Assembly (NCBI RefSeq): GCF_001649575.2
Contig: NC_051448.1
Location: 16,828,593-16,892,592, forward strand
Source of the DNA: Kryptolebias marmoratus
Taxonomy: Eukaryota; Chordata; Actinopteri; Cyprinodontiformes; Rivulidae
Direction: 5' to 3'
DNA length: 64,000 bases
Shown here: piece by piece, positions 10,876 through 23,100 of the stretch
Numbering within the stretch: position 1 is the stretch's first letter
Layout of the letters: each line of letters opens with the position of its first letter
Program-made: the position numbers and the translations under genes
Notes under the pieces: model-generated
What the model was told of the DNA's origin: nothing
Seen by the model: only the letters and a program-made list of their open reading frames with translations
Database searches by the model: none

Positions 10876-12699
10876 GATGGACGTCGGCTAAATGAACTTC
10901 CCGCCGCTGCCGCAGCAACAGCCGAAAGGCTTCATGGGAGTTGGAGGCTGTTTCCGCCAATGAACTACAAAGGGCATAAAAAACGCCTTTAAAAAATATT
11001 TATGTATTTTATATGATAATAACCATACATTAAACAATATATGTAATATAAATGAGCACAAACATGGTGCTAACATTACTAAAAAAGAGGAAATTAATTT
11101 TTCTGACTTCATGAAGCGCTCTATTTCTATTTGATAAATCTGCACATTTCTATTCTCTCTTGCCATAACTGCAAAACAACCACACGCTTTAAAATGAAAG
11201 GTTTAGACAATCCAAATAAATAAATGAATGTGGAGGTTTAACAAAATGTACGCACAACTGCAAATATGTCACACCTGGGAGGCAAGTTCACAGCTCAAAT
11301 AAAGACATGCATGTTTTAAAACTTATTTAAAGATGCTTATTACGACGTATGAAATCCAACATAACAAGGTTATTCTAAACTATAGCAAAGGGTGGAGTTT
11401 GAAAGGGTTTACGCCAGCAGTTTTCCTAATATATTGATGTAAAACTCTGAAATGCAGGTATGCACTCAGTGTAAACAAAGCAATCGGTTTTTTGTAATAT
11501 ATGGAGAATTGCACAATTTTTTATTCAAGTCACTATTTTTTTTACATTAGAAAGTACAATAATAAACAATGTCGCAATAAAAAAGTGTCTTATTGTGTTT
11601 TCTTTCCTATTGTGCTTTATTCTGTCTGAATTTGTATATTATTATATGTAGCTTTTAGAGTTTTTTTTTAATTATTTTTGAGTTATTGTCTTGATTTTTC
11701 TTTAATCTTTGGTGACCTTTGGTAATCTTTGGTAATCTTTGGTGAGGTTTGCATGACAGTTCCCTGTTCGTGCTTACAAACGTCAAGAATATAGTTAATT
11801 GGCGCGGCATTGTATGTCTTAATGCATGTTCTTTTTACTTTTACTTATATCTTCATAAATACTGGTACTTACCTTTAGAGGCCACCAAAGTTCTGCTGTT
11901 CGCAGGCGACAAAGAAAGAAAACTCCAGACGGCTTCATTTTTTCCAGAGGACCCTGAACGCAACACACGGAGCTTTAACAAACTGATGGTCGGGAAGGAC
12001 GGTGTCGACAAAAAATGGACATCGATCGAAAATAGCCCCGTAAGACATGTCAGTTCATGTGTTCGTCCTCAGAAAAAGGGGGGTCAATTAAGCGTCTCGA
12101 CAGCGCAACAGACGGAACACGGTACTTTCATGAACACGGCGTTCGTTTTCGAGCAGCGACGGCTGCTGGCTTGGTCGCTCGGTTAGCCTCGGTAGCTTGG
12201 AGACGGTTGCTAGCTAAGCGAGCTAACTGTAACGGTCAGAGCCGCTTAGAAAAGTAACGAAAATGTTGCGTTCGCGTGTTTATCACAAGCGGTGAAATGA
12301 ATGCATTTTGGGAGTCAGACGCCGTGACTTCACGCCCCCTCCGTTGCTCGAAACCTCGACTCGGTTGTTGTTTATTTTAAACAGCGCAGACCTGTTTGTT
12401 CGTGCGTTTAAAACAAACAAACAAACAAGCTACAATCGTGGTTTTATAATGTAATATACTAATAATAAATGACTATGATAATAATAATAAAGCAGCGGTG
12501 GTGTTTCAACTCGAGCTTTGATTATTGTGCTGGTTGTAGACACGGCTGCAGTTTCCTGAACAGCCTCGGGGAGGCGCTGTTTAGTGTTGACTTTTAGACC
12601 GGAAGCAGTTTTTCCTCTTTTGTTGTTTTTATTTAAACCAAAATTAATAATTAGGAATTACAACTGAGGCATAATGTGAAATTTGATCCATATTTAACA

Positions 12700-12778
<79 letters not shown>

Positions 12779-14119
12779 AAACACAGTTACTATCCTTTGA
12801 TAAACCTGCAGCTAAATGGGTGTGTTAACAACATTTACAAGAAGTTTTATGTTTAACTATGCTGAATTTTCAAATGATACTAGGATCGTGTAACTAGGTT
12901 ACAAAACAGAAAAGATAAAACAATTTAAAAATCCAAATTCTGGGAAAATTAATGCCCTGAATATCCGTTATAAATGTAAACAATTGTCATACATATAGGC
13001 ATAATTTCTACATTAAACCTATAAGAAACATTCTTTGATGAATGCTCTAAATGCTTCACCTTTTCCATTGGTTTAAATTATATAAACCAGTCATTTATTT
13101 TATGTTTGAAACCTCAGTAATGAGTGTTCCTGCAGAAAATTATTTTGTCGTTACCATGTCAACATATTGCTGGTGAAAAATGACAAAAAAAAACATGTTC
13201 CAATGAATTTAATCTGTTGTTGTTTTTTTTGATATATCGGTTAGGTTGTGTAACAAGTTAAATTTGTACCTTCAGGAAAGTCAATCAGATTTTGTTAATA
13301 ATACTAAAGTTAATAATTATGTTTTCAAATGGGAAGTAAACACCAGGATAATAAGTGGAATTCTGGGTAGTTTTTAAATACAAGATCAATACAGACTCCC
13401 ATTAATCCAACTTGCTGATCAATAAAATAGAGCCAGGTAAGAAAATAACAAATTAAGGGGTTGGAACCAAAACTGCAGCACTAATTACTACTTTTATTCA
13501 TATGCATTGTCTTCAGATTGTTGTTAAATATCAGTCATAATTGCAGCTAACAATGAAAAACCAGCGTGCAAATAGGCTTCTGTGCTTTTTCTGAGCCTTT
13601 TTTCATGTTGCACAGGAATATTAGATACTGTGGCTCAGCTGTCATGTAATTAGATCTTTGAAATGTCCACTAAAATTGAGAGAAGGATTCAGTTGTCTTT
13701 TTCTGCTCATGTCATTTTTCACTTTAGATTAGCACTGTAACCGGGGTTGTTTTTGTTGTCGTTGTTGCTGCAATTTTGCTTAAAATCCAATTATTTTGGG
13801 CTTGTGTTTACTTTGCGATTAAATCTGTGGTATTGATGTTAAAGGTTGCTGAATTATTCGAGGTCCGGTGCCTCGAGGCGAACAGCTGGTTCCCACAGCA
13901 GAAAAAGAAAAGTGATAAAGTTGACAAATAATTTGCTGCATCCTGTATTTTTTATGTATTAAAATGGAAATGGTCTCAGTAATCGTGCAAAATGTTCACC
14001 CTTAGCTAGAGAAAAAACAAAATGCCATCAAGCTAATCTGAACAAACTTTAGTCGTGCGGTTTGTGTTTGTTTTATTCAGTGTTTTTAGTGATTTAAACC
14101 CGTTTCCTTACTCTGACAG
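10876..14119. other. divergent intergenic region between irak1bp1 and agbl5
   Basis: No coding exon is supported. GC-richer sequence near 11880-12360 could hold the agbl5 promoter and a non-coding first exon, because the agbl5 start-codon exon begins at a splice acceptor (about 14119/14120). A 10-bp tandem (AATCTTTGGT-like, four copies) lies at about 11703-11742, and a long TA tract at 12702-12774. Confidence 0.5.
12702..12774. repeat. (TA)n microsatellite, ~73 bp
   Basis: An uninterrupted alternating TA tract, the longest simple repeat in the window. Confidence 0.97.
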
Positions 14120-14193
14120 GTCAGCGGTGTCAGGTATCTGACTGGCACTTGGCAATCGGCCCGGAAGGAGAAACGTGAGCGGAGGTCAGAGCC

Positions 14194-17100
14194 ATGGAGG
14201 CCCGCTTTGGTAACATCGTGTTTAGCTCCAAGTTTGACTCAGGGAACCTAGCGCGGGTGGAGAAGGTGGAGAAGGGCAGCTCGAGCCCCCCCTCGGACAC
14301 CGCCTCTGGTGGGAGCTCCACCTCAGGGTCGCATCTCACCCCTGACTACGAGTTCAACGTGTGGACCCAGCCCGACTGCGCTGGCACAGAGCATGAGAAT
14401 GGAAACAGGTAATTAAACGTGCTTTTTTATTTTTTAATGTTGTCTTCCTTGTCGTTTGAATCATGGGCTATAAATACCCAATGCTGCTTTACTTGATGTG
14501 TTTCAGATCGTGGTTTTACTTCAGCGTGAGGGGCGCTCTGCCTGGGAAGTTGCTGAAGATTAATGTGATGAACATGAATAATCAGAGGAAGCTTTATAGC
14601 CAGGGCATGGCTCCTCTTGTACGCACTTTGCCTGGCAAAACCCGATGGGAAAGAATTCGAGACAGACCCACGACTAAGGTAGATTCTCTCTGCGAACCCG
14701 TCAGGAAGATGACGTGAGCATCAGAGCGCTGTCAGCTGGGCTATTTTTATCCTTCCGACTAACGTGCTTCTTTCTTCTGTTCTCCTTTCTCCCGCTGCTT
14801 TCTAGATTGTAGACAACCAGTTCATCCTTACCTTCACCCACCGGCTGCTGGAGGTGCGAGGTGCTACCGCCTACTTCTCCTTCTGCTTCCCGTTCTCCTA
14901 CGCCGAGTGCCAGGAGATGCTGCAGCAGCTGGACGAGAGCTACCCCAACGCTGTTCAGCTCAGTCCGAGCAGGTAAAACACACAGGTGGTGCAAAAACGC
15001 CTCACACGCGTTAAAAAAATTAGCATATTTTTGAAAAGCATAAAAAAACTGTGTCATTGTCTTCCCTCTGGCAGTGCACCAGGCACTGTGTATTACCACA
15101 GGGAGTTGCTGTGTCACTCTCTAGATGGCAATAGGGTGGACCTCCTCACTGTGACCAACTGCAGCGGGATGCAGGATGAGAGAGAAGCTCGTCTGCCGAA
15201 GCTGTTTTCTGACACCAACACTCCGAGACCTCACCGCTTCTCCGGCAAGAGGGTATCGTATCGCCCACAAATCCAAATGCTGCCTTCTGTGGCCTTCGAG
15301 TCTGATGCCACCTCAGGTAAGCTCACCCGTGCTGTTTGTGTGTACATGCAGGTGTTTTTCCTCAGCAGCCGCGTGCACCCGGGGGAAACTCCCTCGTCCT
15401 TCGTGTTTAATGGTTTCCTCAACTTCATCCTGAGAAGAGACGACCCACGGGCACACATGCTGCGCAACATGTTCGTGTTCAAGCTCATTCCCATGCTCAA
15501 CCCGGACGGAGTCGTCCGAGGACACTACAGGTGGGAGCTTAACATTTATAACCACGTGCTGTCGTAGAGTAAAGCTTGAGTGAATCATGCATGTTAAAAG
15601 AAGCCCCGACCAGTACCATGAGCCGTTAAGTCAAATTATTTTCTCATATTGAAATATGGTGTTAATGAAAGGTTGAATTGTGCAAAGTGACCTACAGGGA
15701 ATAAATCACTAAACCTTTTCAGTAATTTTACAGCTGCCAGTGAAAGGAGCTTCCCTTAATAAAAAGCCCACCTAAGATTGTAATGGTTCTCAGTACGCTT
15801 TGACATTGTTTTGCAGACGCTGTATTTTGACACAGTCGTAACCACTACATTTACGGAATCTCACTAATTTCCTGACTCACAAGTCCTTGCTTTGATCATG
15901 GGTACTGATGGTCTTTCTGTACATTTATAAAATCATGCCACAGCAAAACGCTGTCTGCTGCCTGGTTACTGAGCTCTTAAGGCTCCCTGCATACTCGGGC
16001 GTACTCCACGAGCCGCGCGGATTCCAGGCGGACTGTCCGCGGACGGTTGAGACTTCATACTCGAGCGTACAGATTGCCTAAAATTCTCCCGTGACAAATT
16101 TCAGTCATGGCGTCACCGGACGAGAAGGAAGAAGGAAGAGATCGCTTGCCTCTTAGCTTTAAAAAAAAAAAAGAAAGAAGGTGCCTTTAGCCCTGTTTCT
16201 TCACCACCAGGGCAGCCACCGCACACCTGTCAGTACTGAACAGAGAGCGGCGGTCACACTGTACGCTGGCGCCCATTCTCACCTGAGAGCGGTTGGTGTC
16301 GCACACAGAACAGTCCAATGCGAACACCGTTTCTCACCGGGCAGTTTATTGTGCGACACCCAGAACACGTACGTGGTCATAAAAATTGATGTTTGCGCGG
16401 ATATGTCCGGCGGACGTCCGCTTCGAGTTCGCGTTGAGTCCACCTAGAGTTCGTGTGGACCTCCACGGAGTGAAGTATGTGGGGGTCCTTTATTTGTTAA
16501 CGTGCTGCTGCACCTTTGGAGGTCGGAAGAGTTGAGTTTGGAAGAATTAACCTTGATAGTAGACGCAGTGTAGGCCTTCACCTGTGAAGTATTAGACATC
16601 TTAGTCATCTTTACTTGTATGTGATGGTCCCTGAGTGAAGCACGCTGTCAGCGTTTATTGCCGTTTACTCTGGTGCTGTTTTAGTTCTCCTTTTTAACAA
16701 TGCCGGGTCACTACTTAATAAATAATAATAATAATAAACAGCAGTGGAAGTTCTCCACTAGAGTCTCCAGGAACATAACTACTGTTTACCTCTTCTTTTA
16801 TCCTTTAAAATGGATGTGTGTAAAAGTAATTGAATTTAAATTAATAAATTAATCCGATTTTGTCAGTACAACATCCTAATAAATCAACACATTTAGGTTC
16901 AATCCCAAAACTGAACTGGTACACGGCTGCTCTACCCATCTAGTCGTGTTGTGTATGTGCGCGTCTGTGAAAATTGGTTAGATAGATTGGTTACTCTACC
17001 GATCTATGAACTGGTTAATCTTCACGTCCCTAGTGCAGAGTTTGCAACGACTGTGCAATAATAAAACACAACGGACACAGAAGTTCCCGAGTCGAACCGA

Positions 17101-20100
17101 GAGCAGAGGAAGAAAAACAACAAGGACTTTTGTTTTAAAGAAACATTGTGTGACGAGATTTACTGCTAAAAAACCCTCAGGAATTACAGAGTCGTGGTCA
17201 GAAATCTCAAAAACAAAAATTCCTCCTATTTGTCTTGAGTGGAAGCTGCAGAGTTGGACGCTGTGGTGCATCTGATCCAAAAAATAGTATAAATACAAAC
17301 GGGTTGAGAAAGTCCAAAAGCAAATCAAGCTCTGTAGGCAAATGGATGGACAAAGCCTTTTTTTTTGTTGGTTTTGTTTCATTATAGAGGGAGAATGTGT
17401 ATTAGTGGTTCTGTTGGATTCTGTAAACAAGAATAATAAAAAAATCATGTTTTTGTTTTTCAGAACTGACTCCAGAGGTGTGAACTTGAACAGACAATAC
17501 TTGAACCCCAGCCCCGAGCTTCACCCTTCCATCTATGCAGCCAAAACACTGTTGCTCTACCACCACACACACACGCACACACACAGCAACAGCACCCCTC
17601 ACACGCAGCTCACCCCCCTCAACAACAAGTCCGCCAATCAGCCTCAGTCTCCGCCGCTCACTCCCCTCGAAGTCAGCTTGAACCAACGCAACGCGGAGAA
17701 AGACGGAAACCCCGTCCCGGCCGAGCTCCCCATGGTGATGGAGGAAAACACCTGGACCGCCGCCGAGACGAAGAAAGGAGACCAGAACAGCTCCCCGGGT
17801 TCCCCGGAGACCGGCGCTCCTGCCACTGAAGATGTAGCTGCGCCGCAGGCGGAGGAGCCGGTGCCCCCGCAGGAGGGAGGCGTGGCGTATTACGTGGACC
17901 TACACGGCCACGCCTCCAAACGCGGATGCTTCATGTATGGAAACAACCTTCCTGACGAGAGCCAGCAGGTATCCTCCTTCTGATTTTGGAAGCGTGTCAA
18001 ATCACATCATGTAGTTTTATTTTTAGCAACATGTTTCTTTTCTTTTTTCTTTGAATAAGATTTCAAGCAGTTTTGACTTTCAAATGTTAATCTGGTTGGT
18101 TGGTTCGTGTTTTGTTTTGGTCGTTTTTCTCAGGTGGAGAACATGCTGTATCCCAGACTGATCGCTGTGAATTCTGCCCACTTCGATTTCCTGGGCTGCA
18201 ACTTTTCAGAGAAGAACATGTACGCTCGAGACAAAAGGGACGGCCAGTCCAAAGAGGGCAGCGGCCGAGTCGCCGTCCACAAGGCGATCGGGCTGCTTCA
18301 CAGGTCCGCCCACACCGAACTCGCACCTCGCGCTCAAATAACACAGCAAGCTTTCCGACAGCGTGTTCTCAAGTCTTTTCCCAGCAATGTTTCATTGATT
18401 TTTACAAAGGTTACAAAAACACAGCAAACGCATAAAAACAAGTTTAAAGCTGACAGACGAGCAGCGAGGCACACAGGATGTAATTCAGCTTTTTAATAAA
18501 ACCTTACACGTTAAATAAGATTATGTGAAAATAAAACAAAAAACTGAGGTGTCAGGTCCAATAACTTTAAGAATGAAAATCCAGGACATTAAAAAATAGT
18601 CTTCCTTTTTGGTATTATGTCTTTAAAGACATTTAAAGTACAGAACATATTTTTTATTACATATCAGCTGCATTCAAGTCCACATTCCTTATATACTGTA
18701 AAAAGGGGTCCAGATTCTTTTTAAAGAGGGCTTCTTCTCCCTTGAAAATAAAGGTAATTTTTTTTCATTGGTACAGTTAGAGACAGCTCTTTAGCCCAGC
18801 TGATAAATTTAGACTTCCTTGTGTTCCTCCAGGAGAGGAAAATAACTCTTTTAGCAAGAAGTGAACAAATATCTAGGGCAGCTTGTTTTTATCCAAATAT
18901 CTGGCAGTCATCAGGACATAATCCTGAACACCCAAAATAATTCCCACGACCCGTTTAATTTCTTCCCAAAGTGGTTTTATTATTTCACATTCCCAGACAC
19001 AAAGAGGAACTGTAGCCTTCTCTCTCAGTGCCGCAGATCTTGATAAAATGTTCGTATATGTCCTCGTTAATCGGTAATACTGCGTCAGTCTGAGCCGAGT
19101 AACGATTCCGCAGAGGTAATATCCTCCCGCGGGTTGTCTCTCCAGGCATTTTATTTAGACACAAGTGACTCAGAAGAGCTCTCAACCCAAAACCTGGAGA
19201 GTCTGGAGGTGATGCAGTCATTTGTGTCTCTGCTTCTGTGGCAGATAATGGATAATGTTTGTAGACACTGGCCTCTAACGTGAAGATAGTTTAAAAAATG
19301 CATGCTTTACAATATCATATCCAACATCCGATTCTGCAAATTACAGTAAATTCCAATTTTTTTTAACCTCAAGTCTCCTATTGTTTTTTTTGTTTTTTTT
19401 ACTCCACTTGATAAAGTTTGCATCAGCTCTGCAACATGGGGAAATGATGACAAATGACATATTTTTGACTTAATATCATATTTTTTCTGTATTTTTTCTA
19501 AATAGTTTAACTTTTGCTGAGATAAAAATACTGAGGAGCACATTTAATAGAACAGTTTTTAACATGGAGATGATTTTTCTGGAAAAAAAAAGTACTTTTA
19601 ACCCTTAAAGTACCAAAGAAAAATTTAGGCCATTTTCCTAATTTTAAATGTATTTTTAGAAGTTTAGATATAAAGAGCTCCAGCGTCAGTAACTCATCCT
19701 GAAATGGTAATGAATGCTTTTATTGTCATGTTTCTCCTCTGATTACACATCAGTTACACTTTGGAGTGCAACTACAACACAGGGAAAACCATGAACACCA
19801 TCCCACCTGCCTGCCATGACAACGGTCGGGCCAGCCCCCCTCCGCCGCCATCATTCCCCCCAAAATACACTCCCGAGATATTTGAGCAGGTAGGAGATCG
19901 CCAGGATTTTCCGTGTTTCACCGCAGGACGCGGTTTTATAAACGTGTTTTGTGGGTTGCGCCGCAGGTGGGGCGTGCCGTGGCCGTCTCTGCCCTGGACA
20001 TGGCAGAGTGTAACCCCTGGCCTCGTCTCGTTCTGTCCGAGCACACCTGCCTCACGAACCTCCGAGCCTGGATCCTCAAGCACGTCCGCAACACCAAAGG

Positions 20101-23100
20101 CCTGAACGCGCACATCCACCCGCCGCCGAGGGCGCACAACAACGGCAGCAAGTTGTCTCCGCCCAAAAGCTTCAACAAGTGAGTTCGCGCACGTGTCTGG
20201 GCCGCCGAAAAAAGGCCTTTGCTCCGTCGCTGACAGGTGTCCCCTCTCCCCCGTTTGTCCTGATTTGGCAGCAGCTTCCTGTCTGGGTCGGCGTCAGAGA
20301 ACACCATCAGCCGCGGACGCTGCAACAGCAACAGCAGCAGCAGCCAGACCCCCTCACCAAAGATGCACAGCTCTCCGAGTTTCACCTTTGGCTGCCCCCC
20401 ACCCCGAGCTCACACACAGTACAACAGCACACACACCGGCGGGCGCGGAGGCAACAAGACCCTCGGGCCGGTCAGGGGTAAGCTGCTGTCCCGCCCAACT
20501 TCTCCCAAGCTGGGCTTTCTTGTCCTGGTTGTTTTTAAACTGTGACATCAAAATGACCCCTGTGTTACCTTAGTGTGACCTCATCTCCCTTTTCCTTTTT
20601 TTTCTTTGGTCCCATTTTATCCATTTCATGTTGGTGACAACTAAAAAATCCAAAACAGGTTAAAAAAACAAAACAACCGGACTTCTATTCTGTAGCTGAA
20701 GACATTTTGTTTCTCATCCGAGGAGCTTTCTCAATTCAAAAAGCAGAGAGTGCAGAGTTCGAGCTTTTAAAGCTGAGACGTTCTGTAAACCTGCAAATTG
20801 CACTCGCTCTCCTCACAATAGAGGCTCATTAGGGTCTTAGAGGCTGTTTTTGCTTTATTGTTGTGAGAAACTGGTAAGAAAGAAAAACAAAACTATTTTA
20901 GGATGAGCTTAAAAAGCAGATTTGAAAACTCAGAAATGTCTCCCAGCTTTGTGTCTCCACTGGACAGTCCCAGCATGTCTCTGAACCAGGTGTGTGTGTG
21001 TGTGTGTCTCCCTCTTCAGACGCTAAGCCTCAGGAGAAGAGACGCCCCTCCCATCACCGTTCCATCCTTCGATCCCCCAGCAACAGCCACAAACCCTCCC
21101 ACCTGCCCCGGTCGCCCCCGTCCTCTTCGTCGTCGTCCTCGTCGTCCTCGGTGTGCGCGGCCGGTTCCTGTCCCCTCCCGGCTTCCGTCAATATGACAGG
21201 TCTGTACTCCCTGCAGCCCCCCAGCCTCTCCACCCTGCTCCCCTCCCTTCAGGCTCTGCCCCGGCCCGGGCTGCTCTCCAAACTGAGCCCCCTGCTCCTT
21301 CAGAGCCTCCCACCTGCCACCACCTCCCCGACTGGGCCCACGTCGGACTGAGCCCAACATATGTGTGTATGTGTGTGTGTTTGTGTGTTCAAGCTCAAGA
21401 CATTACTGGTGCTAGCTCTTCAAGCATTTAATGGTTCTGGTTCTGACCACCCAGTCTTCTGGTGTGTTTTATCAGAGCGAACTCCGCGGTGTGTGTGTTT
21501 GTTCTTGAACAGTCGTCTCGTTATTTAACCCGTATTGTCTTGAGGAACATTTAAAATCCACAGCAGAGCCCACATAAATGGTCGAATATTATATTCACAT
21601 TCTGCCTGTGTACTAACAATAAGCTAAAACATTACCTTTATAATGTGCCATTTTGATTTATTTGTTTATTTTGAAGCTAAACAGCGCTGTCAGTTTTTGC
21701 ATATAGTCGACACACAACTACTGTCAGGCTTTTAAAGCAACAGTTCAGATCATTTGAAGTGGGGTTCCGTTGAAGGCTACATGCTAACGGCTGGTCTGAG
21801 CCGTTTTATAAACCTTTACATCACCATCATTGTCCCACAAAAAGGTTATTTATATACAATTATGGTTATTGGCTCTTACAGTGCAGCCTTGGGCACTTCC
21901 TGCAAGAATATAATAATATTTCTGTCGGAGTAGCTGTGTACGCTAGTATGACAGAGAAGTAAAGTATTTTAAAATGTTGTTTGAGTGAACTGCTAAGAAA
22001 TATTTGAAATTGTAGCTGTTTAGGACTAGCTGTTTGCTCCTAATCCAGTCAGAAGTGAACTTTATTTCTCTGAACCGAGGCTGTTCAAAGACCCATCTAC
22101 AACAGGTAAGATATTAATCGTTCATAACCTCTTCACGGAACTCCACTTCAAAAGATCTGCTTTAACAGGAGTTGTGTATAAATGATGAACGGTGAACAGA
22201 AATGATGCTTTAACTTTGACCATGTTGCACTTTTAATTATAGATTTTTTTTTTTTATTGGTTCATGTTGTTATAAGAAAAGAGTTACACAGAATCATTTA
22301 CCTTTTATTATTAATATTATTTTAAATATAAAAAGTTTCAGTTCCAGCCAACAGGGGCTAATTACATTACATTTAATCTGAATAGAGATCTCCGGAGACA
22401 ATAATCAAACCTTTAACAGTTAGATTTTTTTTTTAAAGTTTCTTACGCAGCCTAGCGATTCCTTCTGTCCAGTATCTTTTAAGTCATTCCAGTGTCGGAC
22501 CCACTGCGGTCGGGACATCCTGATGGTCATGGAGTCGCCTACTGCCAGAGCGTGAACCGTCACTGGCTTCAGGCCTCAGCGGTGGGGGGGAGGAACAAGA
22601 GTTGCCAAAAAAACAAAACCATAAAAAAAAAAAAAAATAGTTTGGTATCTGTTTGACTAAGTCAGGTTGGCGATTATTTATTACACTTTTCTTATAAGAT
22701 ACCAGTGCTGGTTCAGATGTAAATAAAACCCATGGCTCATAGTTTATTCGTGCAGATAACGGTCTCCTCATGTGCCCTTAGCGGGTTCGTATTTGGCGAC
22801 CATTCGCTGTAAAGTTTATATATTTTTTAGCAGCGAGAGGACCATAAAAGACTCCCTTGTTGTTCTGGTTTAAATGTAAAAAAATGTCTTTGTGGAAAGA
22901 ATATAGCGATCGTAATCCATTTCCACGTGTTCCTCCCATCCCAGTACTTGATGTTGGTCTGTGTGTTAGGACCAGCCATTTTAGTTGCACTGAAGTCCAA
23001 ACATCTGTGTGCTCAAAAGGGTCTGTGAGCGGCGGCGGCCGAGTCGATGTTCGGCTCCCGTCGTGGCCGCCGTCCGATCCAGTGCTGTGACGCGTCGTAG

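Noticed and set aside
11749..12186. 145-codon open frame (+) before agbl5
   Set aside because: No recognisable domain or family, and composition changes along its length. It more likely overlaps the agbl5 promoter or a non-coding first exon.
20179..20573. Long plus-strand frames over agbl5 exon 10
   Set aside because: They run through both splice sites in other frames; the agbl5 frame matches the known protein.
20676..20770. Possible repeat fragment (TTTCTCATCCGAGGAGCTTT region)
   Set aside because: It resembles a fish repeat I recall, but only one copy is present here and no ends can be defined.
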